Source: Pseudocolwellia sp048296855 (GTDB lineage Bacteria; Pseudomonadota; Gammaproteobacteria; Enterobacterales; Alteromonadaceae). From it: 64,000 bases of DNA. Shown in pieces: positions 26,938 through 36,868 of this stretch. Numbering within the stretch: position 1 is the stretch's first letter; each line of letters opens with the position of its first letter. Below the pieces are notes generated by a model. That model was not told the origin of the DNA. It ran no database searches and saw only the letters and a list, made by a program, of their open reading frames with translations. The position numbers and the translations under genes were made by a program. The stretch lies in assembly GCA_048296855.1 (NCBI GenBank), contig CP182631.1. One strand, 5' to 3'.

Positions 26938-27930
26938 CTACTTATCTAAAATTTTCGTTATTTGTTTTTCAAGTGCTTTAAGTTCTATTTTGTATTGATT
27001 CATGGGTAAACCAACAGGAAGTTTAGGGCGTGTGTGTCCTGTATAAGTTAACCACGCATCTCGAGTTAACTGCATTTTTTTGTTTGTTAGTGTAAGTAAT
27101 TTTTGTGGTGATTTACTTAAGGTTTCAGCTAAAGATAGTGAGTTAGAAATATGTTGTTGATTCATTATAATTTTTTCGGGCTCAAAATAATTCATAATTA
27201 AGTCAGTTAAAAACCAGTATCCTTCGTCAATCATATGAATACCGTCATGTTGATAAAAATAATCAGGTTGGTCTTTTCTTAACGTTATAATTTGCCTGTT
27301 CATTTCGTTGTATAGGTCAATCACATGCCAACCATCTACTCTTTTTTGTAATAACCAATTAGAAAAAGATCTTAAGACTTTATCATTATAATCAAGGGCA
27401 TCTATGCTCCCTTTTTGATGGTCATACATAGGCGGGGTTATATAAACTGCAGGAATATTGCGTTCGCTAATGGCTTTGTTTAACGCTAAATAACCTTGTT
27501 GGAAGCGTTTATCTTTTTTGTCGTTAAACGACTGGTATATACCACAGTTAATACCATACATAGCAATAATAAGATCAGGTTGTGTTTTATCTAAAACTGA
27601 TATTAAACGGTCATGCACATACGGGCGAGGAAATGTACCGTTTGCATGTCCTGCTTCGCTTAACCCTGTAATCGTTTCGCTTGGTAAACCGACATTAATA
27701 ATTTCGAATACTTTGTTCGGATAGAGCTTTTTTAACCATAACTCCGTATTAACAACCATACCGCCTTGAAAAGTAATACTGTCTCCAAGAAACACAATTC
27801 GTTTAGCTTGTTCAATAGAGGGCGCTTTTATGAATGATTTTGATGTAGATGGCTTTTGTATGGAAGTACAGCCAAAGCTGAACATTATCATAAACACATA
27901 CATTAAAAATATTTTGAAGAAATATTTCAT
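26938..27930 (-). CDS. SGNH/GDSL hydrolase, probable lipoprotein
   Basis: A 330-residue exported hydrolase. Block I FLGDSITF puts the nucleophile at Ser51; the glycine and asparagine blocks are in MYGINCG, and the Asp-His pair is in HDGIHM. The N-terminus is a signal with Cys21 after FSFG, a plausible though not ideal lipobox. The C-terminal 90 residues are helical and charged. Substrate unknown; an esterase acting on acylated carbohydrate is one option. It faces hemH convergently, 77 bases apart. Confidence 0.85.
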   Translation of the reverse strand: MKYFFKIFLMYVFMIMFSFGCTSIQKPSTSKSFIKAPSIEQAKRIVFLGDSITFQGGMVVNTELWLKKLYPNKVFEIINVGLPSETITGLSEAGHANGTFPRPYVHDRLISVLDKTQPDLIIAMYGINCGIYQSFNDKKDKRFQQGYLALNKAISERNIPAVYITPPMYDHQKGSIDALDYNDKVLRSFSNWLLQKRVDGWHVIDLYNEMNRQIITLRKDQPDYFYQHDGIHMIDEGYWFLTDLIMNYFEPEKIIMNQQHISNSLSLAETLSKSPQKLLTLTNKKMQLTRDAWLTYTGHTRPKLPVGLPMNQYKIELKALEKQITKILDK

Positions 27931-28076
27931 GCTGAATTCTTTATATGGATTTTATTAATTCATTCTATATGTAAACTCTGTTGTTTGTATATGATGTTTC
28001 GTATTGTTAGATAATTTGATTGGTAACGGGTATAGATTGTTATTAGACGAAGTAATTTGATGAGGAGGAACAAATA

Positions 28077-28108
28077 AAAAAGGTGAATCATTTCTGATTC
28101 ACCTTTTT
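28077..28108 (-). terminator. Rho-independent terminator of the cold-shock gene
   Basis: AAAAAGGTGAATCA (28077-28090) pairs perfectly with TGATTCACCTTTTT (28095-28108); on the minus strand it runs into T6 after the stem. Confidence 0.9.
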
Positions 28109-28131
28109 CGAATTTGTTTTAAGTGTTTAAC

Positions 28132-28341
28132 TTAAAGAGCTGTTACGTTTTCAGCTTCAGGGCCTTTTTGGCCTTGTTTAACTGTAAAAGATACTGCTTG
28201 GCCATCAGTTAAAGTGCGGAAACCGTCACCTTGGATAGCGCTAAAATGAACAAAAACGTCAGGGCCGTTTTCTTGCTCAATGAAACCGAATCCTTTAGAT
28301 TCATTAAAGAATTTTACTTTACCTGTTACTGAGTCAGACAT
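28132..28341 (-). CDS. Cold-shock protein, CspA family
   Basis: A 69-residue single cold-shock domain that binds single-stranded nucleic acid and acts as an RNA chaperone. RNP1 is KGFGFIE and RNP2 is VFVHFSAI. ATG 28341 gives the standard MSDSVTGKVKFFN start. The frame stays open for 129 bases further upstream, but that stretch is the mRNA leader, as csp genes usually have a long 5' untranslated region involved in cold induction. A strong terminator follows at 28077. Confidence 0.95.
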   Translation of the reverse strand: MSDSVTGKVKFFNESKGFGFIEQENGPDVFVHFSAIQGDGFRTLTDGQAVSFTVKQGQKGPEAENVTAL

Positions 28342-28562
28342 ACTTACATTTCTCACAAAAAATAGTTTAAAAACAGCCAAATGGCTACATACGGAGTAAA
28401 TGCTCTCTACCTCAAAGTACAGACAGAGAAAGGTTTCCAATAACACAATAAAAGCGTTTAGGACAATCAACTATTACTAGCTAACCTTTCCTTCTTCCGA
28501 AACGCAAAAACTCAACGCGACAACATGTTATCACAAAGGTTCCCATTAATCTTTACTTTTTT

Positions 28563-28597
28563 ATGACAAAAAAAAGCCAGCTAAGATGCTGGCTTTT
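28563..28597 (-). terminator. Rho-independent terminator of valS
   Basis: AAAAGCCAGC (28572-28581) pairs perfectly with GCTGGCTTTT (28588-28597); read on the minus strand it ends in eight T. Confidence 0.88.
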
Positions 28598-28635
28598 AAC
28601 AACTTTTTTACAAAAACGTATAGAGTTGTGTACGT

Positions 28636-31509
28636 TTATAACGCTTCGATTTGAGTAACTTGTTCTTGAAGCTTTTCAAGTGCTGACTCAGCTTCAGCTA
28701 ATTTAGCTTTTTCTTTATTGATAACAGCTTCTGGGGCTTTACCAACAAATTTCTCATTACTTAATTTACTTCTTGTTTTATCCGCTTCTTTGTTCAGCTT
28801 CTCAATTGATTTAGTTAAGCGTGCTATTTCAGCATCTTTATCAATTAAACCTGCCATTGGAATAAGAACAGATAAATCACCAACAACCGCAGTAGCAGAT
28901 AAAGGGGCTTCGTCATTGTCAGTCAATACAGTAATGCTTTCTAATTTTGCCAATGCACTTAAGAACTGCTGATTTTCATCGATACGACGTTGATCATTTG
29001 CACTTACGTTTTTAACTAACACAGGTAATGACTTACTTGGTGAAATGTCCATTTCGCCACGAATATTACGAATAGCAACAATGAACTGTTTAACCCACTC
29101 TAAGTCATCTATCGCTTGTTGATCGCATAGGTTTTCATCAAACACAGGGAATGACTGAACCATAATGCTATTACCTAATTGACTACCGTTATTTTCGATA
29201 AAGTTAGTTAATGGCACAACACGTTGCCAAATAGTTTCAGTAATATAAGGCATTATTGGATGCATTAAACGTAATAAGCTTTCCAGTACATTAACTAAAG
29301 TATGACGAGTTGCACGCTGCTGGGCTTCGTTTCCTTTGAAAAATACAGGCTTAGTGAGCTCTAAATACCAATCACAGAATTGATTCCATGTGAATTCGTA
29401 TAGCGCTTGTGATGCTAAATCAAATCTAAAGGTTTCAAAGGCTTCATGTACCGTTTTAACCGTTTGTTGAAATTGACCTAAGATCCAACGATCGGCTAAT
29501 GAAAACTCCATTTCCGCATTACTGTCTTTACCACAGTCATGCTCTTCGGTATTCATTAATACATAACGGCTGGCGTTCCATAATTTGTTAGTGAAATTAC
29601 GGTAACCTTCAAGGCGTTTCATGTCCCAGCTAATATCGCGACCAGTAGTTGCAACAGAGGTTAAGGTAAAACGTAACGCGTCAGTACCATGTGCTTCAAT
29701 ACCATTAGGAAATTCTTTTTTGGTTAGCTTAGCTATTTTAGCGGCTAACTTAGGTTGCATCATGTTGCCAGTACGTTTCTCTAATAATTCATCTAAAGAA
29801 ATACCATCAATCATGTCTAAAGGATCAATAACATTACCTTTAGATTTACTCATTTTATCGCCATTTTCATCGCGAATAAGGCCGGTAACATACACTTTTT
29901 TAAATGGAACTTGTGGTTTGCCACTTTCATCTTTGTTGAAGTGCATGGTCATCATGATCATACGAGCAACCCAGAAGAAAATAATATCAAAGCCTGTAAC
30001 TAACACATCTGTTGAGTGGAAGTTTTTTAAGTCTTCAGTGTTTTTTGGCCAACCTAATGTAGAGAAGGTCCATAACGCAGATGAGAACCATGTATCAAGT
30101 ACGTCGTTGTCTTGTTTTAAGCTGATATCTGCTGGAATGTTGTGTTTAGCTCTTACTTCTTCTTCTGTTCTGCCAACATATACATTTTCGTTTTCGTCAT
30201 ACCAAGCTGGAATTCTATGTCCCCACCAAAGTTGACGAGAGATACACCAGTCTTGAATGTCTTTCATCCAAGAAAAGTACATGTTTTCGTATTGTTTAGG
30301 CACAAACTCAATTTCACCTGACTTAACCGCATCTACTGCAGGTTCAGCTAAAGGTCCGGCTCTTACGTACCATTGGTCAGTTAATAGTGGTTCAATAATT
30401 ACACCAGAACGATCGCCATATGGGGCCACTAAATCGTGCTCTTTAACTTCTACTAATAAGCCTAGTTCATCAAACTTTTCAACAATGGCTTTACGTGCAA
30501 CAAAACGGTCTAAGCCTGCAAATTCAGCGGGTAAAGCAGTATCGTAAGCATCGCTTACTTCGCCCGTTCCGTTATAAACTTCAGCTTCTGCTAAAATTTC
30601 TGCATTTTTATTTAATATATTGATAAGTGGTAGGTTATGACGTTTACCTACTTCATTATCGTTAAAGTCGTGAGCTGGCGTTATTTTTACACAACCCGTG
30701 CCTTTTTCCATGTCAGCATGATCATCGCCAACAATAGGAATTAAACGATTAACTAACGGTAATAAAATATGCTTACCGATAAGATCTTTATAGCGTTCGT
30801 CTTTAGGGTTAACAGCTACGCCAGTATCACCAAGAACAGTTTCTGGTCGAGTAGTCGCTACAACTAAGTAGTCTTTACCCTCGGCAGTTTTTTCGCCGTT
30901 GGCTAATGGGTAACGTAAGTACCACATATGGCCTTTTTTATCTTTATTCTCAACTTCAAGATCTGAAATAGCCGTATGGAATTTAGGATCCCAGTTAACG
31001 AGTCTTTTACCACGGTAAATCAAGTCATCTTCAAATAATCGTACAAAAACTTCTTGTACGGCTTCAGACATACCATCGTCCATAGTGAAACGTTCGCGTG
31101 ACCAATCGATAGAATTACCTAAACGGCGCATTTGCTTACCAATAGTGCCGCCAGATTCTTCTTTCCATTCCCAGACTTTGTCGATGAAGGCTTCGCGCCC
31201 GTAATCGTGGCGTGTTTTGTCTTCTTCTGCCGCTATTTTACGTTCAACTACCATTTGTGTTGCGATACCTGCATGGTCACAACCCGTTTGCCAAAGGGTA
31301 TTTTTGCCTTGCATACGCTGATAACGAATTAACGTATCCATTATGGTTTGTTGAAATGCATGACCCATGTGCAAGCTACCCGTCACATTCGGTGGTGGAA
31401 TAGCAATACAGTAGCCGTCACCTTCGCCTGTAGGGCTAAAGTAACCTTGGTCTTCCCAACTTTTATAAAGGGATTGTTCAATGTCAGAAGGAGTAAATGT
31501 TTTTTCCAT
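28636..31509 (-). CDS. valS: Valine--tRNA ligase
   Basis: A 957-residue class I aminoacyl-tRNA synthetase. The HIGH motif appears as HMGH near residue 47 and the KMSKS motif is intact in GDKMSKSKGN. The editing domain lies between them (TTRPETVLGDTGVAVNP). The C-terminal coiled coil that contacts tRNA is visible in the last 65 residues (AEIARLTKSIEKLNKEADK). Length matches the bacterial family. It is the last gene of pepA-holC-valS. Several long ORFs on the opposite strand are shadows. Confidence 0.97.
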   Translation of the reverse strand: MEKTFTPSDIEQSLYKSWEDQGYFSPTGEGDGYCIAIPPPNVTGSLHMGHAFQQTIMDTLIRYQRMQGKNTLWQTGCDHAGIATQMVVERKIAAEEDKTRHDYGREAFIDKVWEWKEESGGTIGKQMRRLGNSIDWSRERFTMDDGMSEAVQEVFVRLFEDDLIYRGKRLVNWDPKFHTAISDLEVENKDKKGHMWYLRYPLANGEKTAEGKDYLVVATTRPETVLGDTGVAVNPKDERYKDLIGKHILLPLVNRLIPIVGDDHADMEKGTGCVKITPAHDFNDNEVGKRHNLPLINILNKNAEILAEAEVYNGTGEVSDAYDTALPAEFAGLDRFVARKAIVEKFDELGLLVEVKEHDLVAPYGDRSGVIIEPLLTDQWYVRAGPLAEPAVDAVKSGEIEFVPKQYENMYFSWMKDIQDWCISRQLWWGHRIPAWYDENENVYVGRTEEEVRAKHNIPADISLKQDNDVLDTWFSSALWTFSTLGWPKNTEDLKNFHSTDVLVTGFDIIFFWVARMIMMTMHFNKDESGKPQVPFKKVYVTGLIRDENGDKMSKSKGNVIDPLDMIDGISLDELLEKRTGNMMQPKLAAKIAKLTKKEFPNGIEAHGTDALRFTLTSVATTGRDISWDMKRLEGYRNFTNKLWNASRYVLMNTEEHDCGKDSNAEMEFSLADRWILGQFQQTVKTVHEAFETFRFDLASQALYEFTWNQFCDWYLELTKPVFFKGNEAQQRATRHTLVNVLESLLRLMHPIMPYITETIWQRVVPLTNFIENNGSQLGNSIMVQSFPVFDENLCDQQAIDDLEWVKQFIVAIRNIRGEMDISPSKSLPVLVKNVSANDQRRIDENQQFLSALAKLESITVLTDNDEAPLSATAVVGDLSVLIPMAGLIDKDAEIARLTKSIEKLNKEADKTRSKLSNEKFVGKAPEAVINKEKAKLAEAESALEKLQEQVTQIEAL

Positions 31510-31573
31510 CAGAATTTCCGTAAGAAGAGTGTCTTATAACTCGCTTTAGTTAAACATCGAGTTAAGTATTAAT

Positions 31574-32059
31574 TTAAGTAATAACAGGGGCTGGTTGGCT
31601 TTCAACTAAAAATCCCCATTGCTTACAAGTTCTGTATCTGTCTCGAGCTTGCTGCTTTAATAATTCGTTTGTTGGTACAAAATCAACTACCGTTGAAAAA
31701 TTATTCGTAAAATTAGGCACTGTAGTGGTTAAGTTAATAAGAACAGGGCGCCTAGTTGTTGGATTTTGCCAGCTAATTTCAACTGGAGAACCACCTCTTG
31801 GGCCTTCACCGACTAAATTATGAGCCACAAATGAATGAGGCTCAAAAGCCCATAACATTTCGTCAATATTATGAGCTTGTGCTTGATCTTGCGTATAAAT
31901 AAACACTTTTTGGTTTTGTCTGTAAAAATAGGCAGCTTGCAAACAGGCTTGATGAATTAACGAGTTTGACTCGATATCAACAGTTGTATCGTTATGTACT
32001 GGCTCTTTAGAAGTGTTTTCTACTTCGGGAAGCACATAAAACATGACTTTTGTTTGCAT
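31574..32059 (-). CDS. holC: DNA polymerase III subunit chi
   Basis: A 161-residue clamp-loader accessory subunit that binds SSB and links it to the psi subunit. Family features are the N-terminal KVMFYVLP strand, the ACLQAAYFYRQNQKVFIYT region, and the DEMLWAFEPHSFVAHNL block. Its place between pepA and valS is highly conserved in gammaproteobacteria and supports the call. Gaps are 64 bases to valS and 71 from pepA. Confidence 0.93.
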   Translation of the reverse strand: MQTKVMFYVLPEVENTSKEPVHNDTTVDIESNSLIHQACLQAAYFYRQNQKVFIYTQDQAQAHNIDEMLWAFEPHSFVAHNLVGEGPRGGSPVEISWQNPTTRRPVLINLTTTVPNFTNNFSTVVDFVPTNELLKQQARDRYRTCKQWGFLVESQPAPVIT

Positions 32060-32130
32060 TTAAATTACCGAATAGCTGTTAAATAATAACCTTAAGTAAA
32101 GCTAGCCGTATTCAACAACTAGCTTTAGGT

Positions 32131-33639
32131 TTATTCACCTTGTTCTGTACCTGATTTATTTAATAAATATTGCGTTAGCATACTTACAGGTCTGCCTGTT
32201 GAGCCTTTGTCTTTACCGCCGCTGCGCCATGCTGTACCAGCAATGTCTAAATGTGCCCAGTGGTATTTTTTAGTAAAGCGAGATAAGAAACAACCTGCAG
32301 TAATAGCACCCGCACCTTTGCCGCCTATATTGGCTAAATCTGCAAAAGGGCTTTCAAGTTGTTCGTAATATTCTTCCCATAAAGGTAAGCGCCATGCTCT
32401 ATCGCCACTTTGCTCTGAAGCGTTAAGTAGTTCGTGAGCTAACGGATTATGTGTACTCATTAATCCTGTTGCATTTTTACCTAAAGCCACAACACAAGCA
32501 CCTGTTAATGTCGCAACATCAATAACGGCTTCTGGGTCAAAACGTTCAACGTAAGTTAAGGCGTCACATAATACTAAACGGCCTTCAGCATCGGTATTTA
32601 ATACTTCAACGGTTTGGCCTGACATAGTTGTTAATATATCACCAGGTCGATAAGCATTACTGCCTGGCATGTTTTCACACCCAGCAAGTACACCAATAAC
32701 ATTAATCGGTAAGTTTAATTCAGCAAGAGAGTGCATAGCACCTAAAACACCTGCAGCACCGCCCATGTCGTATTTCATTTCATCCATGCCTGCGCCGGGT
32801 TTTAATGAAATTCCACCACTATCAAAAGTTAAACCTTTACCTACTAATACAACAGGAGCTGAATCATCACCCGCGCCATTGTATTTAATGATGCTCATTA
32901 ACGATTCGTTTTCTGAACCGCGACCAACGGCAAGGTAAGAACCCATGCCAAGTTCTTCCATTTCTTTTTCATCAACAACGGTTATTGTAATTTTTTCGTA
33001 ATCGTTATCTAAAATACGTGCTTGTTCTGCTAGATAGGCTGGATTACAAATATTAGGTGGCATATTGGCTACATTTTTACAGGTAGAAATACCTTCAGCA
33101 ATCGCTAAACCATGTGCTACTGCACGCTCTCCTAGAGGCAGTTCACGTCGAGTAGGAACGTTAAATACTATTTTACGTAGTGGGCGACGGGCTTCTGCTT
33201 TACGCGTTTTTAAACTGTTAAAGCTGTATAAACAATCTTGAGTTGCTTCAATCGCTTGGCGAACTTTCCAGTAAGTATCACGACCTTTAACATGCAGCTC
33301 AGATAAGAAGCATACAGCTTCCATTGAACCAGTTTCGTTTAAGGTGTTAATTGTTTTACTGATAATTTGACGATATTGACGTTCGTCTAATTCACGCTCT
33401 TTACCACAACCAACCAATAACACACGTTCACTTAATACGTTAGGAACATGATGAAGTAATAGCATTTGCCCAGACTTACCTTCAAGGTCGCCTCTACGTA
33501 ACAAATTACTAATATAACCTTCGCTTATCTCGTCAAGTTGTTCAGCTATTGCAGATAAACGACGTGGTTCAAATACACCAACTACAATACATGCACTGCG
33601 TTGTTTTTCTGGGCTACCACTTTTTACACTGAACTCCAT
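32131..33639 (-). CDS. pepA: Leucyl aminopeptidase (M17)
   Basis: A 502-residue cytosolic dizinc aminopeptidase; in E. coli PepA also binds DNA in Xer recombination and carAB control. The M17 signature NTDAEGRLVLCDALTY is intact. The metal ligands are also seen in VGKGLTFDSGGISLKPG and MKYDMGGAAGV. The N-terminal macro-like domain covers about residues 1-165. It is the first gene of pepA-holC-valS and is divergent from lptF. Confidence 0.97.
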   Translation of the reverse strand: MEFSVKSGSPEKQRSACIVVGVFEPRRLSAIAEQLDEISEGYISNLLRRGDLEGKSGQMLLLHHVPNVLSERVLLVGCGKERELDERQYRQIISKTINTLNETGSMEAVCFLSELHVKGRDTYWKVRQAIEATQDCLYSFNSLKTRKAEARRPLRKIVFNVPTRRELPLGERAVAHGLAIAEGISTCKNVANMPPNICNPAYLAEQARILDNDYEKITITVVDEKEMEELGMGSYLAVGRGSENESLMSIIKYNGAGDDSAPVVLVGKGLTFDSGGISLKPGAGMDEMKYDMGGAAGVLGAMHSLAELNLPINVIGVLAGCENMPGSNAYRPGDILTTMSGQTVEVLNTDAEGRLVLCDALTYVERFDPEAVIDVATLTGACVVALGKNATGLMSTHNPLAHELLNASEQSGDRAWRLPLWEEYYEQLESPFADLANIGGKGAGAITAGCFLSRFTKKYHWAHLDIAGTAWRSGGKDKGSTGRPVSMLTQYLLNKSGTEQGE

Positions 33640-33730
33640 GGGTTCTCCTAATTGGCTATTATAAACGCTATTTTTAATTAAAAATGGTCGTTTAAACTGC
33701 TTAAAACATTAAATAATAAGGAAGATTACT

Positions 33731-33759
33731 TTTAAATCTATTCGCCTAAAGGCTATAAT
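33731..33759 (+). promoter_or_regulatory. Candidate sigma-70 promoter of lptFG
   Basis: A perfect TATAAT (33754-33759) lies 17 bases after TTTAAA (33731-33736), a weak -35. It is 121 bases before the lptF start in the pepA/lptF divergent region. Confidence 0.5.
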
Positions 33760-33879
33760 CGTCGCTGGCTTCAACAACATTATGCTTCTAGTGCACTTAT
33801 TATTTAGTATGAAAACAACCAGTTTACTTAAAAATAGTGCGATTGTCAGAAAAAAACTAAGTTTTTATAGGATCTATTT

Positions 33880-35025
33880 GTGATTATTTTTCGCTATTTA
33901 TTAAAAGAAGTCGCTAAAACGCAGCTTGCTGTATTTTTTGTACTGATGGCGATATTTATTAGTAACAAATTTGTACGTGTTTTGGACGATGCGTCTGAAG
34001 GTGGAATTCCTGGTCATTTAGTTATGATTTTCATTGGTTTAAAGGTGCCTGATTTAGCTGGAATGATTTTACCTTTGAGTTTATTTTTAGGGATTTTATT
34101 AGCTTATGGCAGGATATACGCTGACAACGAAATGGCGGTATTACATGCCTGTGGTGTGAGCGAATGGTATGTTGTTAGAGTTACGCTTATTCTTGGTTTG
34201 ATCACCGCAATCGTTACGGGCGCTTTCACCTTATATTTATCACCATTTGCTTCTGAATACGAATACCAAGTTAAAGAAGATTTGGCGGCTGATTCTGGTT
34301 TAAGTTCGTTAACCGCAGGGCGGTTTCAAAAAACAGGTAACGAAAAAGCTGTGGTATTTATTCATGATAAAGACCGAGAATCTGGTGCTTTAAAAAAAGT
34401 ATTTGTTGCTCAATTACCTGATAAAGAACATACCGCTGATAGTATAATTAACTCGAGTTTAGTTTATGCAGCTCAAGGACAAGTCATAGAAGAAGATACC
34501 GGCTCTCAACGACTTGTATTAACCGATGGTATTCGATACCAAAATGACGTTAAAAATAAAGAATTTCGAGAAGTCGCTTTTGGCAAATATTATATCCAGA
34601 TACAAGATCAAAAAGTTGAGCATAAACGTCGTAAATTAAGTGCTATACCAACAGATAAATTATTAATTACTCAAGATGAAGAGTTTCAAAACGAATACCG
34701 TGCTGAAATGCAATGGCGAATGGCTTTTCCTATTGTATGTTTAGTGGTTACATTAATTGCTGTGCCACTGAGTACCGTTAATCCACGACAGGGCAAGTTT
34801 GGTAAAATGATCCCAGCGTTGATCTTATTTTTAAGTTATTTCTTATTATTAACGGCTTCTCGTTCAGCACTTGAAAGCGGTGCTATTCCTAATGTTATTG
34901 GTTTATGGCCAGTACACTTTTTAGCCTTTGTTTTAGGTGTTATTTTATTACTTCAAAATAGAGCGTCAGGACTAAAATTAAAATCACTTTTACCTTCTTT
35001 TCCACGTAAAAAAGCAGCTCAATAA
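33880..35025 (+). CDS. lptF: LPS export ABC transporter permease LptF
   Basis: A 381-residue inner-membrane permease of the LptB2FG complex that extracts lipopolysaccharide. Three N-terminal membrane helices, a large periplasmic beta-jellyroll (about residues 130-265) and three C-terminal helices are visible. IIFRYLLKEVAKTQLAVFF at the N-terminus and GRIYADNEMAVLHACGVSE are family stretches. The start is GTG at 33880 with AGGA upstream. It overlaps lptG by one base. Confidence 0.95.
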   Translation: MIIFRYLLKEVAKTQLAVFFVLMAIFISNKFVRVLDDASEGGIPGHLVMIFIGLKVPDLAGMILPLSLFLGILLAYGRIYADNEMAVLHACGVSEWYVVRVTLILGLITAIVTGAFTLYLSPFASEYEYQVKEDLAADSGLSSLTAGRFQKTGNEKAVVFIHDKDRESGALKKVFVAQLPDKEHTADSIINSSLVYAAQGQVIEEDTGSQRLVLTDGIRYQNDVKNKEFREVAFGKYYIQIQDQKVEHKRRKLSAIPTDKLLITQDEEFQNEYRAEMQWRMAFPIVCLVVTLIAVPLSTVNPRQGKFGKMIPALILFLSYFLLLTASRSALESGAIPNVIGLWPVHFLAFVLGVILLLQNRASGLKLKSLLPSFPRKKAAQ

Positions 35026-36086
35026 TGAAAATTCTTGATATATACATCGGTAAAATAATCGCATCGACTACCGCGACTACATTAGCGGTATTTGTAAGCT
35101 TAAGCGGTATTATTAAATTTGTAGAACAAATGAAAGCTGTTGGACGTGGTAATTATGACTTATCGCACGCGGCGCTTTATGTGTTGTATGCTATTCCCAG
35201 AGATATCGAAATATTTTTCCCGATGGCAACTTTGATTGGTGGCTTAATTGGTATTGGCTCACTTGCGAGTAATAGTGAATTAGTGGTTATGCAGGCTGCG
35301 GGCTGGTCGCGTTTAGATATTATTAAATCAGTAATGAAAAGCGCTGTTATTATGATATTGATTAGCATGGCAGTAGGCGAGTGGTTAGCACCAAGAGGTG
35401 AAGCAGCTGCGCGTGAAGTAAGAGCACAAGCCATATCAGGCGGTAGTTTAGTTTCTTCTAAAAACGGTGTTTGGGCAAAAGATGGTGACTATTTTGTTCA
35501 TATCGGTGAAATTAAAGAACACGGTGAACTCACTAACATTCAAATTTATAAATTTAATAACAAACTTAAACTTTCTAGTTGGTTAGCTGCCGAAAGAGCA
35601 CTTTACAAAACCGATGCTTGGGAGTTAAGCGGTGTAGTAGAAACCTTTGTAACTGATAACAATATATCATCTGAAAAGTTAGCGACAAAAGCATGGGATT
35701 CATCATTAACACCCGATAAATTAGGTGTTATTACGCCAGAGTCTTTATCTATTAGTGGCCTGTCAGACTACTTACAATATTTGGAAGATAACGATCAAGA
35801 CTCAAGCCGATACTTGCTCGCCTTTTGGCGAAAAATAGTTCAACCCATTACTGTAGCTGTTATGTTATTGGTGGCATTGTCGTTTATTTTTGGCCCATTA
35901 CGTTCTGTTTCTATGGGCGCACGAATAATGATGGGGGTTGCAACAGGTATACTCTTTTATATCAGTAACGAAGTGATGGGCTCAATGAGTTTAGTGTATC
36001 AATTACCGCCTATACTTGGCGCTGTGATGCCAAGCATAATATTTGTGAGTATTGCGCTGTACTTGATGCAGCGAAAACCAAATTAA
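35025..36086 (+). CDS. lptG: LPS export ABC transporter permease LptG
   Basis: A 353-residue partner permease of LptF with the same layout: three membrane helices, a periplasmic jellyroll, then three helices. Family stretches are YIGKIIASTTATTLAVFVS and LASNSELVVMQAAGWSR, and FVEQMKAVGRGNYD between helices. The ATG overlaps the lptF stop (TAATG), showing coupling. It ends 17 bases from the convergent RDD gene. Confidence 0.95.
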   Translation: MKILDIYIGKIIASTTATTLAVFVSLSGIIKFVEQMKAVGRGNYDLSHAALYVLYAIPRDIEIFFPMATLIGGLIGIGSLASNSELVVMQAAGWSRLDIIKSVMKSAVIMILISMAVGEWLAPRGEAAAREVRAQAISGGSLVSSKNGVWAKDGDYFVHIGEIKEHGELTNIQIYKFNNKLKLSSWLAAERALYKTDAWELSGVVETFVTDNNISSEKLATKAWDSSLTPDKLGVITPESLSISGLSDYLQYLEDNDQDSSRYLLAFWRKIVQPITVAVMLLVALSFIFGPLRSVSMGARIMMGVATGILFYISNEVMGSMSLVYQLPPILGAVMPSIIFVSIALYLMQRKPN

Positions 36087-36096
36087 ATATCCATTA

Positions 36097-36124
36097 AGTA
36101 GGGCTAAATGTTTTTAGCTCTACT
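36097..36124. terminator. Hairpin between convergent lptG and RDD gene
   Basis: AGTAGGGCTA (36097-36106) pairs with TAGCTCTACT (36115-36124) with one wobble, extended by A/T pairs in the loop. It overlaps the 3' end of the RDD gene and probably terminates lptFG. Confidence 0.55.
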
Positions 36125-36607
36125 CACTTCAATAGGTAATAAAACCACCTCAGTTTGTGTAAAACGGTCTTGCAAGCTTAACTTGTTTTTTCTATCAAAT
36201 ATAACGGCCAAATTACCTAATCCCATTAATGTGGGTAACAATCTTTTAATGCCTGTTGTTTTAGAAATTAGCGAACCATCTTGATTTTGAACACGTAAAC
36301 GCCATGCTTTCATACCAATAGTTTGACCACTTCTCGCCCAAAACCATACAAAGAAAAAAGCCACCCAAAAGAAATTCCAGAGATATATTAAACTGCTATA
36401 TAAAAAGGAGTTTTCTTGTACATCAATCAAGTGCTCATATTCACCCATATCAATAAACCCCAAATGGTTAAAAAAGATAAAAATACAGAATGAGATCAGT
36501 CCAGCAACCATATAAACCGCTACAGCAGTTAAAAAATCGTATACCCAACAGGCAACGCGGCGTCTAAAGCCCGCACGAGGGAAGTCGTTATAATTAATTG
36601 AATTCAT
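36104..36607 (-). CDS. RDD family membrane protein
   Basis: A 167-residue membrane protein with the RDD arrangement: the N-terminal AGFRRRVACWVYDFLTA (Arg then Asp in the first helix), a second membrane helix, then the conserved GQTIGMKAWRLRV segment. RDD proteins are thought to be small transporters or accessory membrane proteins; this one has no clear substrate. It lies convergent with lptG, as is common in related genomes. Confidence 0.85.
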   Translation of the reverse strand: MNSINYNDFPRAGFRRRVACWVYDFLTAVAVYMVAGLISFCIFIFFNHLGFIDMGEYEHLIDVQENSFLYSSLIYLWNFFWVAFFFVWFWARSGQTIGMKAWRLRVQNQDGSLISKTTGIKRLLPTLMGLGNLAVIFDRKNKLSLQDRFTQTEVVLLPIEVSRAKNI

Positions 36608-36730
36608 GAGAACACCTTTGAATATTTCGAATAGTTTACCAAAGTGTGTTGTTAAATCGCATTATTTTTTAGAGGATATTTATTAACGGTTAAATAAACA
36701 ACATCTAAACACATTGTTTTATAAAAACTA

Positions 36731-36758
36731 TTGCTAACACGGTGTTTTTTCGTATAAT
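36731..36758 (+). promoter_or_regulatory. Promoter of tRNA-Leu
   Basis: TTGCTA (36731-36736), 16 bases, then a perfect TATAAT (36753-36758), followed by GC-rich GCCGACC. A GC-rich discriminator is typical of stringently controlled stable RNA genes. Confidence 0.6.
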
Positions 36759-36868
36759 GCCGACCTCTTAATAATTTCATTGAGAAGTTGTTAAGAAAGA
36801 GTTTGTAAAGAAATAGGCTTTTACGTAAAAGATCATTTCTTTGTAAACTCACGTTTACTTCCCTTCAT

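Noticed and set aside
28342..28470. N-terminal extension of the cold-shock protein
   Set aside because: The frame is open, but the standard CspA start is at 28341 and the upstream part is the expected long leader.
29621..30547. Long open frames on the plus strand within valS
   Set aside because: They lie opposite a clear valS with full motifs and have no ribosome site or recognised domain; they are antisense shadows.
36652..36852. 66-codon minus-strand frame upstream of tRNA-Leu
   Set aside because: It overlaps the tRNA promoter and leader, and has no ribosome site or recognisable sequence.
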